Source: Antedon mediterranea
Lineage: Eukaryota; Echinodermata; Crinoidea; Comatulida; Antedonidae
Reading direction: 5' to 3'
Length of the DNA stretch: 64,000 bases
Assembly: GCF_964355755.1 (NCBI RefSeq)
Contig: NC_092673.1
Location: forward strand, 16,001,001-16,065,000
The notes under the pieces are model-generated. The model had not been told where the DNA came from. It ran no database searches and saw nothing but the letters and a program-made list of their open reading frames with translations. The translations under genes and the position numbers were made by a program. This document shows, piece after piece, positions 46,901 through 61,900 of the stretch (positions are counted from its first letter, which is position 1; every line of letters begins with the position of its first letter).

Positions 46901-49900
46901 GTTCAAATTTTGTGATTGATATTGTACAGTAAGTAGATTTTAATGACACTATACTACATTTGATCCATGGTAAGATATTATATTTTGTTTTCATTTATCA
47001 ATAGTCGACATTTATGATTATTTACCACATTATTTAGCAGTAATTTTTTCTATGGTTTGGGTTGACAAAAAAAACCCAATTTCACATAATGTTTGTTGTC
47101 AGTATTATACACCAGCAACATTGCAAAGAAGGTAATGTACAGGGATTATACAGGGATATTTCATTTGTTTCTGGATAGTATCCAAATATTATTAGCTTTG
47201 AAAGTTTATAGTAAAACTATTTGTTGTTTTATATTATGGCTCAAACATTTTAACACATCTACCTACTGTTCCAAAGTAAACTTTTATTCAATTTATCTCT
47301 CTCTCTCTCAATGTTGAAGGCGGTAGACTATAAACGGCAGCGCTTAAGTTTCGGTTTGGATACAGGAGTTATAGGTGGCGCACTGTACAAGTTGATGTCA
47401 TTTATTAGCAAATAGTAATTTCTATTCACGTCCTAATTTACAACCAATGTTAAAAAATAGTAAATCTACGTGTTATCACATGATGCTCTTTCATCCAATC
47501 TCTAGATGGTAAATGTTTGAGCCATGACATAATACTGTATGTATGTGATGCGTAATTAAAGTGTGTTATATTGTATATCAATAATTTCTCAAAACTACTA
47601 ATAACTAAACCCATTTTTTTAATAGGATGGAAATACACTTGTCTCAGTTTTAGAAAGTAACGGGTGGATAGAGGAGCAAAGTAAAACTGAAATTTTAAAC
47701 TTCTTAGAAGGTAAGTGAAGTTTTAATTATTGAAATTTTAGGATCAACTAGTTTTCATTACAAACGATAAAGATTTGATTTCTCATCAAGTGAAGAAGAA
47801 TGTCCAGATAAAGAAAATTAACATTTATGATATATCATTCACAGGTTTATTATAGATTAAATAATTCAGTAAGATAGTAGTATACATGGAAGTTGTGATA
47901 TGTTGCAAGATGTAAATTATTTTGCTATAAATACGATAAAAATAACACAAAAACGCAAACTTTAAAATTCCTTGTAAATAAAAATATTAAATAAATCATT
48001 TTTCAAATCAAATCAATCTCTTTATTCAATACATCAAAACAGTACACATAACAAAAATAAAGAGATTTTAATGATGATGATGATGATGATTTTAAGATGA
48101 AAGGGACCTTCAATAAACCTCAAGGGGCTTTTGATAGGAGGCTTCACTTTAAACTAGTTACAATAATCGGACGGGGGACATGCATTGTTAAGGAATATTT
48201 GAACTTTATTAATTGCACATAAATGTAAAATGTAGATTTTTTTTTTTTAAATCTAATCTATTTTATATATAATGCTATGTACAATTGATATTCACATTCA
48301 AGGCAAACAATTTACGATAGGAGAAGATAAATATTGAATATAAAAATCTAATTTTCTTGTTAAATCCCAGTTTTTGTTTCCACAATGGATGAATTTCCTT
48401 CACACATTTTAAATAATAATTCGTCTTCTTCGAGGAGCTGAATCACCGGATTTTCAGCGTGCCGTGCGTACCAGGTTACTACCGTAAATGATGGCGCTTA
48501 ATTTAAAGTTCTTAGTAGATATAGCTCTATTATCTATTAGCCTTATAAGTTATCCCCTTAATAGATATAGCTCTATTACCTATTAAGCACCTACTAATAA
48601 GTAGATTTTAGGTAGATTTTAGATAGTTCCTAATAGGTTTTACCTCATTAGCATAATTCAAAACCCCCACTAATAGTGTTAGATAGATTTTTCACTATTT
48701 TCAATCTGTGAGTAACACAGTTGTATGCATCTATCTATTGTCTACTTACAATAGCTATACAATGGGCTACCAGCAACCTATTAATATACATAAACAAACT
48801 GATAATAGCCAGTAACTTTTAATAAGCTATCTATTTTATACAATAGATAGATATGGACTACCAGATAGCTATTAGAAATCTATGAGTATCATATCTATCT
48901 ACTTATTATAGCTATACAAGATAATAATAGCCAGTAACTGTTAATAAGCTATCTATTTTATACAATAGATAGATATGGACTACCAGATAGCTATTAGAAA
49001 TCTATGAGTATCATATCTATCTATCTACTGTCTACTTATTATAGCTATACAAGACTACCAATGACCTATCAATAGACTATAAAGAAACTGATAATAGCCA
49101 GTTAAATATTAATCAACTATCTATTTTATAGCTGGGAAGTAGTCGTTCCATCGTTGACTCATTCAGTTAAAATCCTTAGTAGTCGAGATAAAAAGGTCTA
49201 CTAAAAAACTACTGAAAATAGAGCTATTTCTACTTAAGTCTACTTAAATTCTACTAATTTTTTTACTATGGGTAAAACCAATAGACAAATTCAAACTCCT
49301 CCTTCCCACATTTGCATTCGAGGAAAACAATTTACGATAGGAGGAGATAAATATTGAATATAAAAATAAAACATTTTCTTGTTAATCCCATTTTTTGTTT
49401 CCACAATGAATGAATTTTCTTCACACATTTTTAAGCCAGCTTAAGAATACTAATTTTCTGTATGTAAAATTAAGCATCATACATGTGTTATTCTAAACAC
49501 CAAGTCCCACAAAGCATAACCAAGATCTACCAAGTGTATAAAGAACAGTGCCTTTATTTAATTGGTTACTGGTCATAAAACAGAATATAAATAAAAACAT
49601 TTAAAAAGTTCAAGGCATCTATATATAAATTATGGTTAATTCTGACATAGGCGAGCACAATGCAAAAACTTCGGTACAAATCTCCGCCTTGGATACCTAC
49701 CTTATCTATCCGAGATGTACCGTGAAACGTAGATTTGATAACATTAGTGTGCACGCCGACGCTATTGTTCCATATTTATATCTTAGGAAGATATTATAAA
49801 GAGTTTTTTAACAACATTTATGATTTCAACATTAGATTTTCCTCTCAATTTCAATTCTTCCCGGTCAAAGTAATTTCCGGGTTTAAGATAAGTTCACCTT

Positions 49901-52900
49901 ACAACAACCTTCAAATATTTTCTCTCTTTTAAACACAAGGGAGCAGTTAAAATAATAGATTTGACCCTAAAGGTGACTGGAAACAGGCACTTTCCATCAA
50001 TCAATACAGTGTCCCTTTGGAAGACGAAAAAAAAATCAGATAGTAGGAGTGCAGCTTAAGTTGGCCATTAGTCATAGCCATTTCAGTTTTTTGTTTATTT
50101 TAAAACATACCACGCGCGTGTGTGAAGGTACAGTAGTTAAATTATACTGCAAATTAATAAAGATCAAATTAAATATACGTCATAAAGATTGAATCAGAAT
50201 ATATTGTGGGGAATAGTATTATAAAATTACATAGGGAGATTTGATGATAAGACATTTTTCGAGTGAAATCCCGATAGCTGAGTTTTATTGAGGAAGCTTG
50301 CAGGAATAACTGTAGGCTATCTTCCTGTGTCCCGTTAGGACCGAGATGTCTGCTTGCAAGCCGAAATGTCTTCTTTCTTGGGCCCACTCTGTTACGGCAG
50401 TTTCAAAAGATGATTAAATTAAATAATGTATTAATAATTATTAGGATGGTATTCATTTGAATAAATGCCTCTCCAATAAAACAACACAATTTGAAAAATA
50501 ACATTTGTTATTCTTTTTTACCACTTTTCATATCTACTGTATTAGAGGATTTCATTTGATTATAAATGTTACCATATTAGTCCAGATCCCTATGTATTTT
50601 CGTGTGCAGATCATGGGGAAAGTGTAAACATTGTGTTTTATGAATATTTGAATCATGCTGGTTATAAAAACCCATGTTGTCAAATTTCTAAAATTCATCT
50701 TTGACCTCTGACCTCAATTTGAATGTTTTGACCCATTGAAAACAAAATGGTCAAATCTTTGCAACGCTTAGAATAGATGAAATAATTTTAGTTTATATTC
50801 GTTCTAATGGAAAAGTTTGTCCAAAAATGGCTGGAAGTATGATTTGTGGCATATTTGACCTTTGACCTACATATCATATAACTCCGTAACTAATAGTTGG
50901 ACAAACTTTAAATAGGGCTCAAATTAATCTGAAGGTATATGTTTCTATTCAGTCTAATAAGAACTTTTTCAAGAAAATGACCCGAAATATTTTTATTGAC
51001 CTTTGACCTGTACTGGTAGTACACATTTCTGTAATCTCAAAAACTATTGGCCGTAAAATGGTTGTTTTTGTGAAATGGTTCAAAAAATTCACATTTATAT
51101 GTTGTATAATAACAACATTTTATAGAAATGTAAAATAATTCTATTTATGATCACTAACTTTGTAATTTATTAACATCACTAGCATTTGTTATAATATTAA
51201 AATGTGTTATATTTGCTGATTTTAAGCACTTCACATGAATTTATCAGAATTAGGCCAAATAAAAAAATATACTTGTTAAGCGTCACACCCTCATAAATTT
51301 TCAGGGGCGGGGGGACGGTTTTTTTTTTTTTTTTTTTTACTTTTTATAGAGGTATATTTTTGCGCGGTGGACGTTTTGGCCCACTTTTTTTAGGACGAAA
51401 CGTCAAACTTTTAAAATGCGAAACAGAACAAAATTGACTATGTATGAAATATTATTGCTTATGACAAAATTGAGTTTTGTATTGTTTATATCCAGACGTA
51501 ATTAAAACATTAAATTTAATTGCCACCAAGCGAAATTGTAGGCCCTAGGCTAACTAATCCGTCCAAGCTGCTACCCCCACCTCACTCATCGGCCATCCGC
51601 CGTCTCTCGCTCGACTCATCTATCCAGGAAATTCCCTATCGCGAGAAGCATGATTTGGTCTCAATAATACTAAATAGTGGGCTGATTTATAGTTTGAAAA
51701 CAGCTTACGGCATTTCTTAAGTGAATTTTTGTTCAAAGTATTCATTCTTCTTTGATGAATCCTTTGCCAATTGCTGTGTAAACCAGTATTTAAAGTTGTG
51801 ATGCAAAAAGTGTATGTAATTATTCCACAGGTAAACCAGGCATAAGGAAACCCATCGCCCAACAGGACCTCGTGGTGTGCCGATCTCGAGCGCGAGATCA
51901 TCGTAAACAAAATTGGTAGAGTCCATTATGTATGGGGTGTTTCCTATTTACGAACCTATAAAAAAACGCGCTTCGACCACTGTGTAGGCAAAATATTTAT
52001 TTCGTTAAATCCCTAAATTGATAATCGCGTATTCTGTAATCACGTGACTGATGATGTAATTCTCAGTGACCTACTAAATGCACATGATTTAATGTGTTGG
52101 GGAAAAAGCTTGCTGTTTACCACATTACATGATTCACGGTGCTATTCGCGTTTCCTTGACGTAAATCGGCGGCGTGTAAATGAAACAATTGTTTTCACCA
52201 AATTGCCGTTGTTGACATAGAGCGATCGGCGGCTAGCGTTGTCTAAGCTAAAAAGTACGTATTTTTCAAAAATTACATTAGCCTAACAAACATTTGCTAG
52301 TTTTGAAATTTTCAAATAGCAATTATGAAGAATCTACTAGCAAAATGCTAGTTTGCTAGCGTGAATTTCGAGCCCTACTCTGGAGCTGGGCCGGGCCGCT
52401 GAACTTTCCGTTGTATATCGGTAAAAAAAAAATAAAAATAAAAAGAGAGGCGGCTGGATAATCAGGAGCGGGCGGTGACGCTTAACAAGTATGTTTTTTT
52501 ATTTGGCCTTATGTGTAATTTAATATAAAGTTTATTTTTTTTTTATATAAAGAAAATTTAATTATCTATCAAATAAGACTATTTTCAAATTATTATGACT
52601 AAAACTTAAAGCCCCATTCCCTACGTTTTTTAGATCTAATTTAAGATCACAAACTATATTTAATGTAAAAATAATACTATATGGTCCTATTGCGATAACT
52701 TTTTTCGTCTTTAAACGGTTAAAAATGTGAAAAATAAATCGATTTTAATAATTATAGCGGCCCGCTATAAATCCCAAAATGCATTGCGCGCGGATTGATA
52801 TTGTTGTTTTTCACCTGTAATTCGCCCACTTTTCGATCGATCGTGAAGCCAAAACAAATGGAAGACTCCTAACTTTTCAGCGAAAATACCGGGTTTCCCC

Positions 52901-55900
52901 CAATTTGTATCAACGGAGTCTGGCAAAAATAGAAAGATAATTAATGCAGCAACTATACAGGCTAGGTATATAGCTAGCGTACGATGTTCGTACGTTACCG
53001 ATGTTTACCAGCTAGGCCTACAAAACTAAGCCTAGCTAGGCTAGGCCTGAGACCGTCCACGAGAGGTCGATCGCCGCGAGCTACTTAGGTAGTGCATTGT
53101 TTCTCACTTTTTATCATAATTTACCATAAAACGTACATTTAAGACAAGGAAAGACATGGTTTAATGTTTTTAAAGTGATATATATGTATTATTTTCCAAA
53201 AAACGTCCAAAATTGCAGGGAAGGGGTCTTTAATTAGATACAGGCAAAAAGTGTATTTTTACTTGTGTGAACAGCGCCCTCAATCTTCATTTTTTTCCCA
53301 AAAATACCACATACCATACATGAGTTAAGGGATTCACTTTCACCTACTTAAGGAAAACACTTAATTTAAGGGTAAAACTTAAGGGTAAAAACAATCATAA
53401 ATATTCATGAGTTGTCCCATTGTCCAATCACAGAGGATTTAATTCCCCTATGGTCCAATCACTTTCCTCTCTAAAACTAATTTGCATATTTAAAAAAAGA
53501 TTAAGGGGTTGGGGGGACGGGGAGGATGAAGAGAAAAATGTATAGACAATGGTAGTCAAAACAAAAACAAATGAATATTAAACCTAGACTAATGTGTATG
53601 AGGATCAAGAAAAATAGGTCTAGCCTAGATGCTACTAACAAACCAACATTCTGTGTAGGCCTAAACCTGTCTGTATTGAGGCATATGCATCCTAGGCTGG
53701 TTACTGGGCAGACCAACAGGGGGCCTAGCGTCTCTACCTAGCCTACTAGAATGGGGCTAATTTCTATTACAACGAAATGGGAAGCCATCTTCCACAAAAA
53801 TAATGGCAGTCAAAACAAACAAATAAATCAATATATAGGCATAGACTAATTTGTATGGGTGGGGATCAGCAGAAAAAGGTCTAGATGCTACTCAAACCAA
53901 ACATGAATCCTAGGCCGGTTAGTGGGCAGACCAACAGGGGGCCTAGCATCTCTACCTAGCCTAGACTGGGGCCATCTACAAGTAGGCATAGTACTCGCAC
54001 ATACAGAATCGTCAGCACAACCAAGGTACTGAATAGTTAAGGGAACTTTTAAGGGACCACCTCTGAGGTCCCTTAAAAGTTAAGGGGAAAATAGACCAAG
54101 TTAAGGGTTTCCCTTAACCTTAAACCCTTTGTGAATACCACTTAAGTGAAACCCTTAATAATAATATTTTCTTGATTTAAGGGAAATCCTTAGGATTTAA
54201 GGGAAATATCTCACTTAAGTGTGATTGGTGAATACGGCCACTGGACTATATTATTAAAACTAAAAAATTTAACATCCCTCGAATAAGCACCTCCCTCAAA
54301 TGACCTCCGCCTCCCCAAAGGGCCCTACCAAACAATAAAAACTATACTTTAAAATGTTATTAATCATCTAAAACACTGTGAAACAAAGTAGTTTAGTTTT
54401 ACGAATGTCAAGCATTTTCAATAATGGTAACCGACAGAAAACGTATAAGGAGAACATTATCATTCCGAGAACCATCGTCTACACTTCCTAGAGGGGGAGC
54501 GAGCGAAGCGAGCTCACCCTCTAGTATTAAAAACTTACGATAGGTGGTCAATAATTCCTACTGCCAAATTCTGAATCATACCAGTTATTCATTTCAGGAT
54601 TACTTTATTTTCACTTTACACAGTGAAACCATCCTAATCAACCGTATGGTGCTAGAAATGATTTAGATTCAGGATCTCTGTCAAAAATCGTTGCATAACG
54701 CCTATATGTTTGGATGAGTTTGAGTTCACACAATTTTTAGGACATAATTAATAACTGTAGTTGTTAACTGTATACATTTTAGTTTAAAAAAATACATTAT
54801 TATTATAGTATATCCAGAATGAATGAGGTTTACCATTTTCATGTATAGTCGATTGCTTGTACACAGTCACCCACAAGCTTTTATATAACCTTATACCATT
54901 GAAAAAGTTTAAAGATACCATATGACAATTCAAGAGTTTTGCCAAGCTGTGACTTTTAATATAGTGTTTTTTTATGAAAATATGTAATATGTAATATTTT
55001 TGTTTGGGTATTTTTTTAGATTTACCAAGTACTGTTGATGAGCAATTTCAAACACAATTTCAGAAACCGACAAGTGACGAACAGAAAACAAAACTTCTTA
55101 AGCCAGAGAGTGGTGAGTTTAAGAATCATAAGAGCTGCTGTATGTTGTATGATTGTATCTATATATAATTTAACACAATTGTGATTAAAATGGGATTTCA
55201 GTAAGGAGAGAATTAGACGCTAATGTTATTTAAAAAAAGCATTATTTCTGAGCGGTACTGTAAAAAGGCGAAAAGTGTGCAACTAATAACAAATGGAGAG
55301 ATTTTATTTATCATAAATAAAACAAACAGTTGATTGTTTCCATCCAAAATACTGTAATAATGGAATGGAGCTAGTTTGCAGATTTATGTGGCATGCTTGA
55401 TTGATGATTTTTTTTTTTTTTTACTTTATTTACTCCAGATGTTTTAAAAATCTATTAAAATCTTGATTCAATTTTCAGATATTCCATGTGATATTGCTGC
55501 TCGTGAATTAGAGTATCAGGAAGCTTACAAGGAAGCTTTGAAAGGAGGATCTGTCGCAGTCAATCTTGGAATGCTTAAGGTGATTGGACAGGAAGGAGTG
55601 GGTAAAACATGCCTCATAAATGCCTGTCTTGGAAAGATGTAAGTAGTTGGACAGTAAAATTGACATTACAAAATACATGTAGGTACTGCCTAATTATAAC
55701 AATAATAGATAATAGAATTAAATTTTAACATTGTTTTGTAATTTTAAATGAAAGATCATTTTAATTGTTGACTAAATAACTGATTTAAAATGTGTATTTT
55801 ATAAATAAAGACTATTGAAATAGTAACTACTGGTATCTATAATTAAAAAGAGAAAATTGAATTTTACAGCACTAAAAATGAATGACATTCATTGTTGGTT

Positions 55901-58900
55901 TCAAATTATTATATTATTATTATATGTATCTCAGATTTGAGGAAGAACATAAAGTTACAGATGGCATAGCAGTGATAAGGACTGTAAGCACAACATGGAA
56001 AGAGGCTAAAGCTGATAGTGGTAAACATGAATACAAATTAGCATATTACTCTTCCCATCATCATAGTCAATGTAACAATATTTATCTTTGATCTCATTAT
56101 CATAGACACAAACAGGCCCACAATGAAACTGAGATGTTGAATAGAATTCAATAAATGCATACAACTGTAGTATGATGTCAACAGTCATATTTTCACATAC
56201 ATACAGCAATTGTTACTCCATGATCCCTTAACACACAAGCTATTGTTTGTTGATGTACTGTAATTTTACATTAATTAATCAATCAGTTAAAATATTGTCA
56301 CCTATCAATGTATCTGCTGTAATAATATGTGCAAATGTCTTTTTTCTCTACAGGTAATCCTTTAAAACAGTATACAAAAATGGTCACTGACAAATTGAGA
56401 GAAAAGAAAACTGTAAACGTATGTCAATACTAGCGTAATAAAAACATAATATAAATAAAGTATCACCTACAGGACTATTTCAAACCAGTCACTTAGGCTT
56501 TCTTTCTAAATGAATCAATGAGGCATTATGAGCAGCTATTTCATTTTTTTTGCTTCAATCCTTTTAAAATTTACTAAAAAAATTTATTTGGTTTTGCTTT
56601 TGAGAGTAAACAATATTAGTTTTCTCTTATATTAAATTGTAAACAATACTGTATTTAACTTTGAATAAACATTTATTTCATTTTTATATCCATATATTGT
56701 TTTTGTTTTATGTGTCAGATTGACATGAAACCACCTGTAGATGATGATGATAATAATGACAACAATGATGGTGGTATTGTTGTTGACTACAATAACGATG
56801 ACAACAATGATGGTATGTAAACATTTATTTCTTTTTAATATCCATTTATTTTATGTGTAGATTGACATGAAACCACCTACAGATGATGATGGTATTGTTG
56901 TTGATGACAACAATGATGATTACAAAACTGATGACAACAATGATTACAACAATGATGGTATGTAACTTTCCCTTAAATTCTAATTATTATTACATTTTTG
57001 TAGTAAAAGCACTAATAAATAAGTTGCAATCATCAGCTTGCAATTTCTGTCATATTAAACATCTATTGTCCCCAAAAAACATGAAAAATAAAGATTATTA
57101 AAATCAGACTTTGAATAGATTATTTTGTAGTTAATCACTTCTGTAGAAAAAAAAGGAAACAACTAAGGTTTTCACTTATAAAATAACAAAATAAATGGTT
57201 AAATTTTACCAAATACCCATTGACTGGCAGTCAATTTGACTTTTTTTTTTCAATCCAATTTTTAGTCGCGTGGAAGCGACTCTATAGTTCACTATGTCGG
57301 TTGGTCGGTCTGTCTGTCTGTCTGTCTGTCTGTCGGTCTGTCTGTCGGTCTGTCTGTCTGTCTGTCGGTCCGGTATCACTATGCGTTTTATCGCTTTATG
57401 ACCTTATCTTGATATCAGTTTAATCTAGCTAAATCAATTTTTCACAGAATATTCCTTATGGCCAGGAATCGATGTGGTTATGATTTCACGGTGCGCAATA
57501 AAAAATTACGCGGTCTACGCACGATTTAACGAAATCACGTTTGTAATCATATCTTAACAACCATGAATCACAATTAAATAAAATTTGGTACTCATAAATT
57601 TCAGGGCATAAATCATCATATGGCAATACAATTACGTGCGTAGCGCATGTAACGCATGCGTACGCGCGCCTAAAATTTTCAAAATTTATTTTCGATGAAA
57701 TAAGAGTACGTTTCAGGCAATTTTAAGCGTTTACAAAATTGCCATGAGTGCGCAGATTTTTGCGCGCGCACTGCGCGTTAAATGTTATTGCGCACTCTTT
57801 TTGCCCGATTTCTGTTTTCTTGACTTACTTTTCAACTCGAAATTACGTTATACGAGCACGTCAAAAGTGACAGGCTACGCACGTGTAAATTAAAAAAATA
57901 TAAATGTTTTTAAACATTTCAACATTTTTAAACATGTTCAGTAATTTCGGTCAGTATAGTTCACTATGTCGGTCGGTCCGTCTGTCTGTCGGTCGGTCTG
58001 TCTGTCTGTCGGTCTGTTTGTCTGTCGGTCCGGTATCACTATGCATTGTAGCACGCGACTTAATGGCTGTTGGCCTTGTTTTTATAGTGGATAACTATTA
58101 GGTGACATTAAAATGGCATATTAAAAAAAAAAATTGTAACCATTATTTTTTCAGGAGGACGATACATCTTTAAATTCATAGTTATATAAAGTTAGATTTT
58201 CCAATTTAATGTAACTAAAGAAGTATAAAATTATGTTATCAGATTCATAACTTAGAGGCAACCTATCTGTGTAACAATTATGGTGACCGTAATTTGGAGA
58301 AAACAAAGCGTCCTACTCCTAGACATAGTCTACAGACGCTGTACACGCAGGCTTGGTGGGCATGTTTCCTAGTTAGGAAAGTTAAAAAAACACCTAATTA
58401 AAAACTTAGAAGAGGCTTACAAAGATGCTTATTTTTTTTATGAATCTAGAAGAATCAAAGTGAATTCACAGTCCTGGTGACCGTCCCGGGGCGAAAGCTC
58501 ATTATGATGATAATGAAGACAACTATACTCATAGCAACTTTTTAACTGAGTCACTGAATACTATGTTGACTTAAAATGTTAAAATAATGATGCTTGTTAC
58601 GCCGTTTGTGGAATGACCAAAACACTTGTTTTCGCTACAGGTACTGATACAGCTACTCAAGCTATTCCATTTGATACAGATCAACAATTAGATAAAGATG
58701 TAATCAAGGAAGTTAAGGAAAATAAGGAGACTTTGAAAGAAACATTCAACATCTGGGACCATGGGGGACAATTAATCTACCATGGTCTACATCGGGTAAG
58801 TAGGTTTCTGTATAGACTAACATGATTGTATGGCCATTCAGTAATTGCAAACCTCTTTCCATGGTACTTCATAGTAATATATAATATTTTAATATTAGAT

Positions 58901-61900
58901 TCTTGTCATTTCATTGGAGGATTGTGGGTCACATGATATTCAATAGACATACTATTAAACTTTTAAGTCAGATTACATATTCTTATGTTACACAGTGAGC
59001 AACCGAAACATGGGATGCAAGAATAGACTGCGTGTTAAAAAATCAATCTGTATTGTCACGTCTATAATTGTTCTACTCAGCGTCCATTCCTGTCTTCTTG
59101 AATAGTTTAGGCCTTGGCCTTGGCCTAGCCTCTTGTTAAAAGTATAACACACCTACTATAATTGTTTGCCTTCTGCCTTCTTGAATAGTTTAGGCCTTGG
59201 CCTAGCCTCTTGTTGATGTTTATGTATAATACATCTACTTTTAACAAGAGGCTAGGCCATTGAAAAGGCAGAACTCTAATTTTAGAGAGGGAGTAAAACA
59301 ATTGGCAACATACAGCACACACTACTGGTTAATGAAACGTGATCAGTCAACAACAGCCTCTTGAAGAGTGTGTGGTTAAATGTTCACTGTGAAAATATGC
59401 GCAAAACAAAGTTGCAGTACTGGCACACATACCTGTATAATGACATTGCACTCTTGATGACATCATTAGGGGAGTAATAGAACATTTATTTATATCATGT
59501 GACCCATAATCCTCCAATCAAATAAAAATAATCTACTTTGGGGTGTTATAATATACAAATAATGAATGTTTATGAGTGCAATGTATTGAAAAATAATTTC
59601 ATGTGATAACAGTAGAACATTTCATCTTTCACTAATGAATTTTTTGTTTCATTGCATGAATATAAAATATTCATTATTTGTATATTATCCATGACTAATG
59701 TTAATATTAAACATTTTCAGTAAGTTTTCGCCACATTAATTATCAAAGAATTTGTATATGAAAGTCTTTATTATATATCAAGGTCCACATACAATTTAAA
59801 ATAATATTTGTTATGTTGTCAGAAGGCCTTAAAGAATATTAATTAGTCAATATCTGAATATTTTTGCAGATGTTCATAACACTACAAGCACTATACATTG
59901 TTGTGTTTGATCTCAGTAAACCATTGGATGATCTTGCTACTTTCATTGATTCAACTGAAGTAAGTGTTTCTAGATGCAATAAGGCATTGAGATTGAACAA
60001 ATCTTCTAATTTATAAGAACATGCATTTTATGCATTAAAAACAGTTCCAAATAAGATGTAGTAATGAATGCTTTCAAAAACTAACCATTTCAAGTTTCAC
60101 TGTGATTAAGTGTTTTCATAATTTTTTTTATACAGGAAACATCTAGACATCATTGGACCAATCTCCAGTTCATATTATCTTACATCCTGTCAGTTTATTC
60201 TCATAGTCGTATTGTGGAAGAAGATGAAGAGAATGAAGTTGACAAACCAACTATCCTTATTGTGGGTACACATAAGGGTAAGCTTGGTAAGACTGAAAAA
60301 CAGCAAAATGATGAGGTTAATACTTCTTTTGTTTCTATATTATTATAAATAGCCACAACCAAAGATACATTGCAGTTGTAAATGTTTTTAAATATGTATT
60401 ACTTAAAATAAATTACAAAATTGACACATTCTTATTATGATATAGGTGTAAACTGTTATTAAAATTATTTACAAACAGGCAGAAAAGGCGTTTAAAATTA
60501 TTCAAGATGTGCTTAAAACAAAACCATATGGAAATCATGTCTACCACAAATATTTTGCCATTGAAAACAGCCAACCAACAACAGATAAGAGCTTTAGTGA
60601 TCTCAAACAAGTTATTGATGAACTTATGAAAGCTTTAGAAAAGCCTTTTCCTTTAAAGTGGATGCGTTTTCGATGTGATCTACATGATCTAAGAGGAAAA
60701 AAACACCCCTCTTTTTCTTTGTGTCCTTTAGAAGAGGTAAATGTTATTTGTTTTGTTTTTGTTCTTTTTTTTCAGAAAAGAACATTTTGGGAAATATTAA
60801 GTCGCAATATATCTATCAAGTATCTAAAAAAAAAAAATTTATGTTTCCAAATATAAGTACCCTTTAATTAAAAAATGTCTATAGATAATTAGATTACTAT
60901 ATCCAAAACCATATTTTCATCTCAGATATTTGCTGCCATTGTTTTATTTATAAATTGTGTGTTTGAAAATAATAAGGTAATTAGCCATTGAAATTCAATA
61001 TTTAAAACTATTTTTTCATGTATTACCCACATGTTACAAAAACTGAATATTATTTCATTTTTTTTTTATTCTGAATAATACTAATTATTATTTCTTTTAG
61101 ATCAAAATTCTGAAAAGTAAGAATGGTATTGTTGAAAAAGAAAAATACAAATCAGTCCTGCTTAACTTCCTGTACGATCTTGGTGAAATTGTTTACATGC
61201 CTGACAACAAATTACTAAGGAATAAAGTCGTGCTAGATCCGTTGAGGCTGGTTGAAATTGTCACCAAATTTGTAACTGTGGTTCCCCCAAAATATCCCGT
61301 AAGTAGACTCATGTAATGTCTTGAATTGTAAAAACGTGTTGCCGTAGTATAATTACTCCTGTTCTGTGTAATTTATTATTCCTTATAGCAAAGAGTTTGC
61401 CTTTAGTAATATTTGATAGAGATGCTTAACATTTTCTATAGATAAAAAAAAGTCATTTGTAATTTATTGTAATTTTTTTACAAGTTTTAATTATTTCACT
61501 TTTAATATTCTGCTTTCAATCTATTATAATTGAAGCACTATAAAAGTGAATAGCAAACTAACTTGGAGTAATTTCACAGTTTAACCCTTTCACTGCGTGT
61601 ATTACCGGGTATAAACATGTCGTTGATCTCCATATAACCATCATTACCGAGTACACTATATTTTTGATAAACTTAAATATATTTGCAATGTTTTAAAACT
61701 ATTTTCCTGCACTACATGCAACCTCTATATTTTTTAATATCGTCGTATCGTACCATTTTCTTACTCCAAACGGTAGACCAACCTTTTACCCACCTCAAAA
61801 ATATTTACAAAATTATCTCATTTAGTAGGTTTTTGCAATTTATTAAAAATCACCTGTCTCTCAATGTTATGCACAGTGAAAGGGTTAAACCACGATACTG

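Noticed and set aside
53325-54220. Interstitial telomere repeat
   Set aside because: The motif is TTAAGGG in both orientations and dispersed, not tandem TTAGGG.
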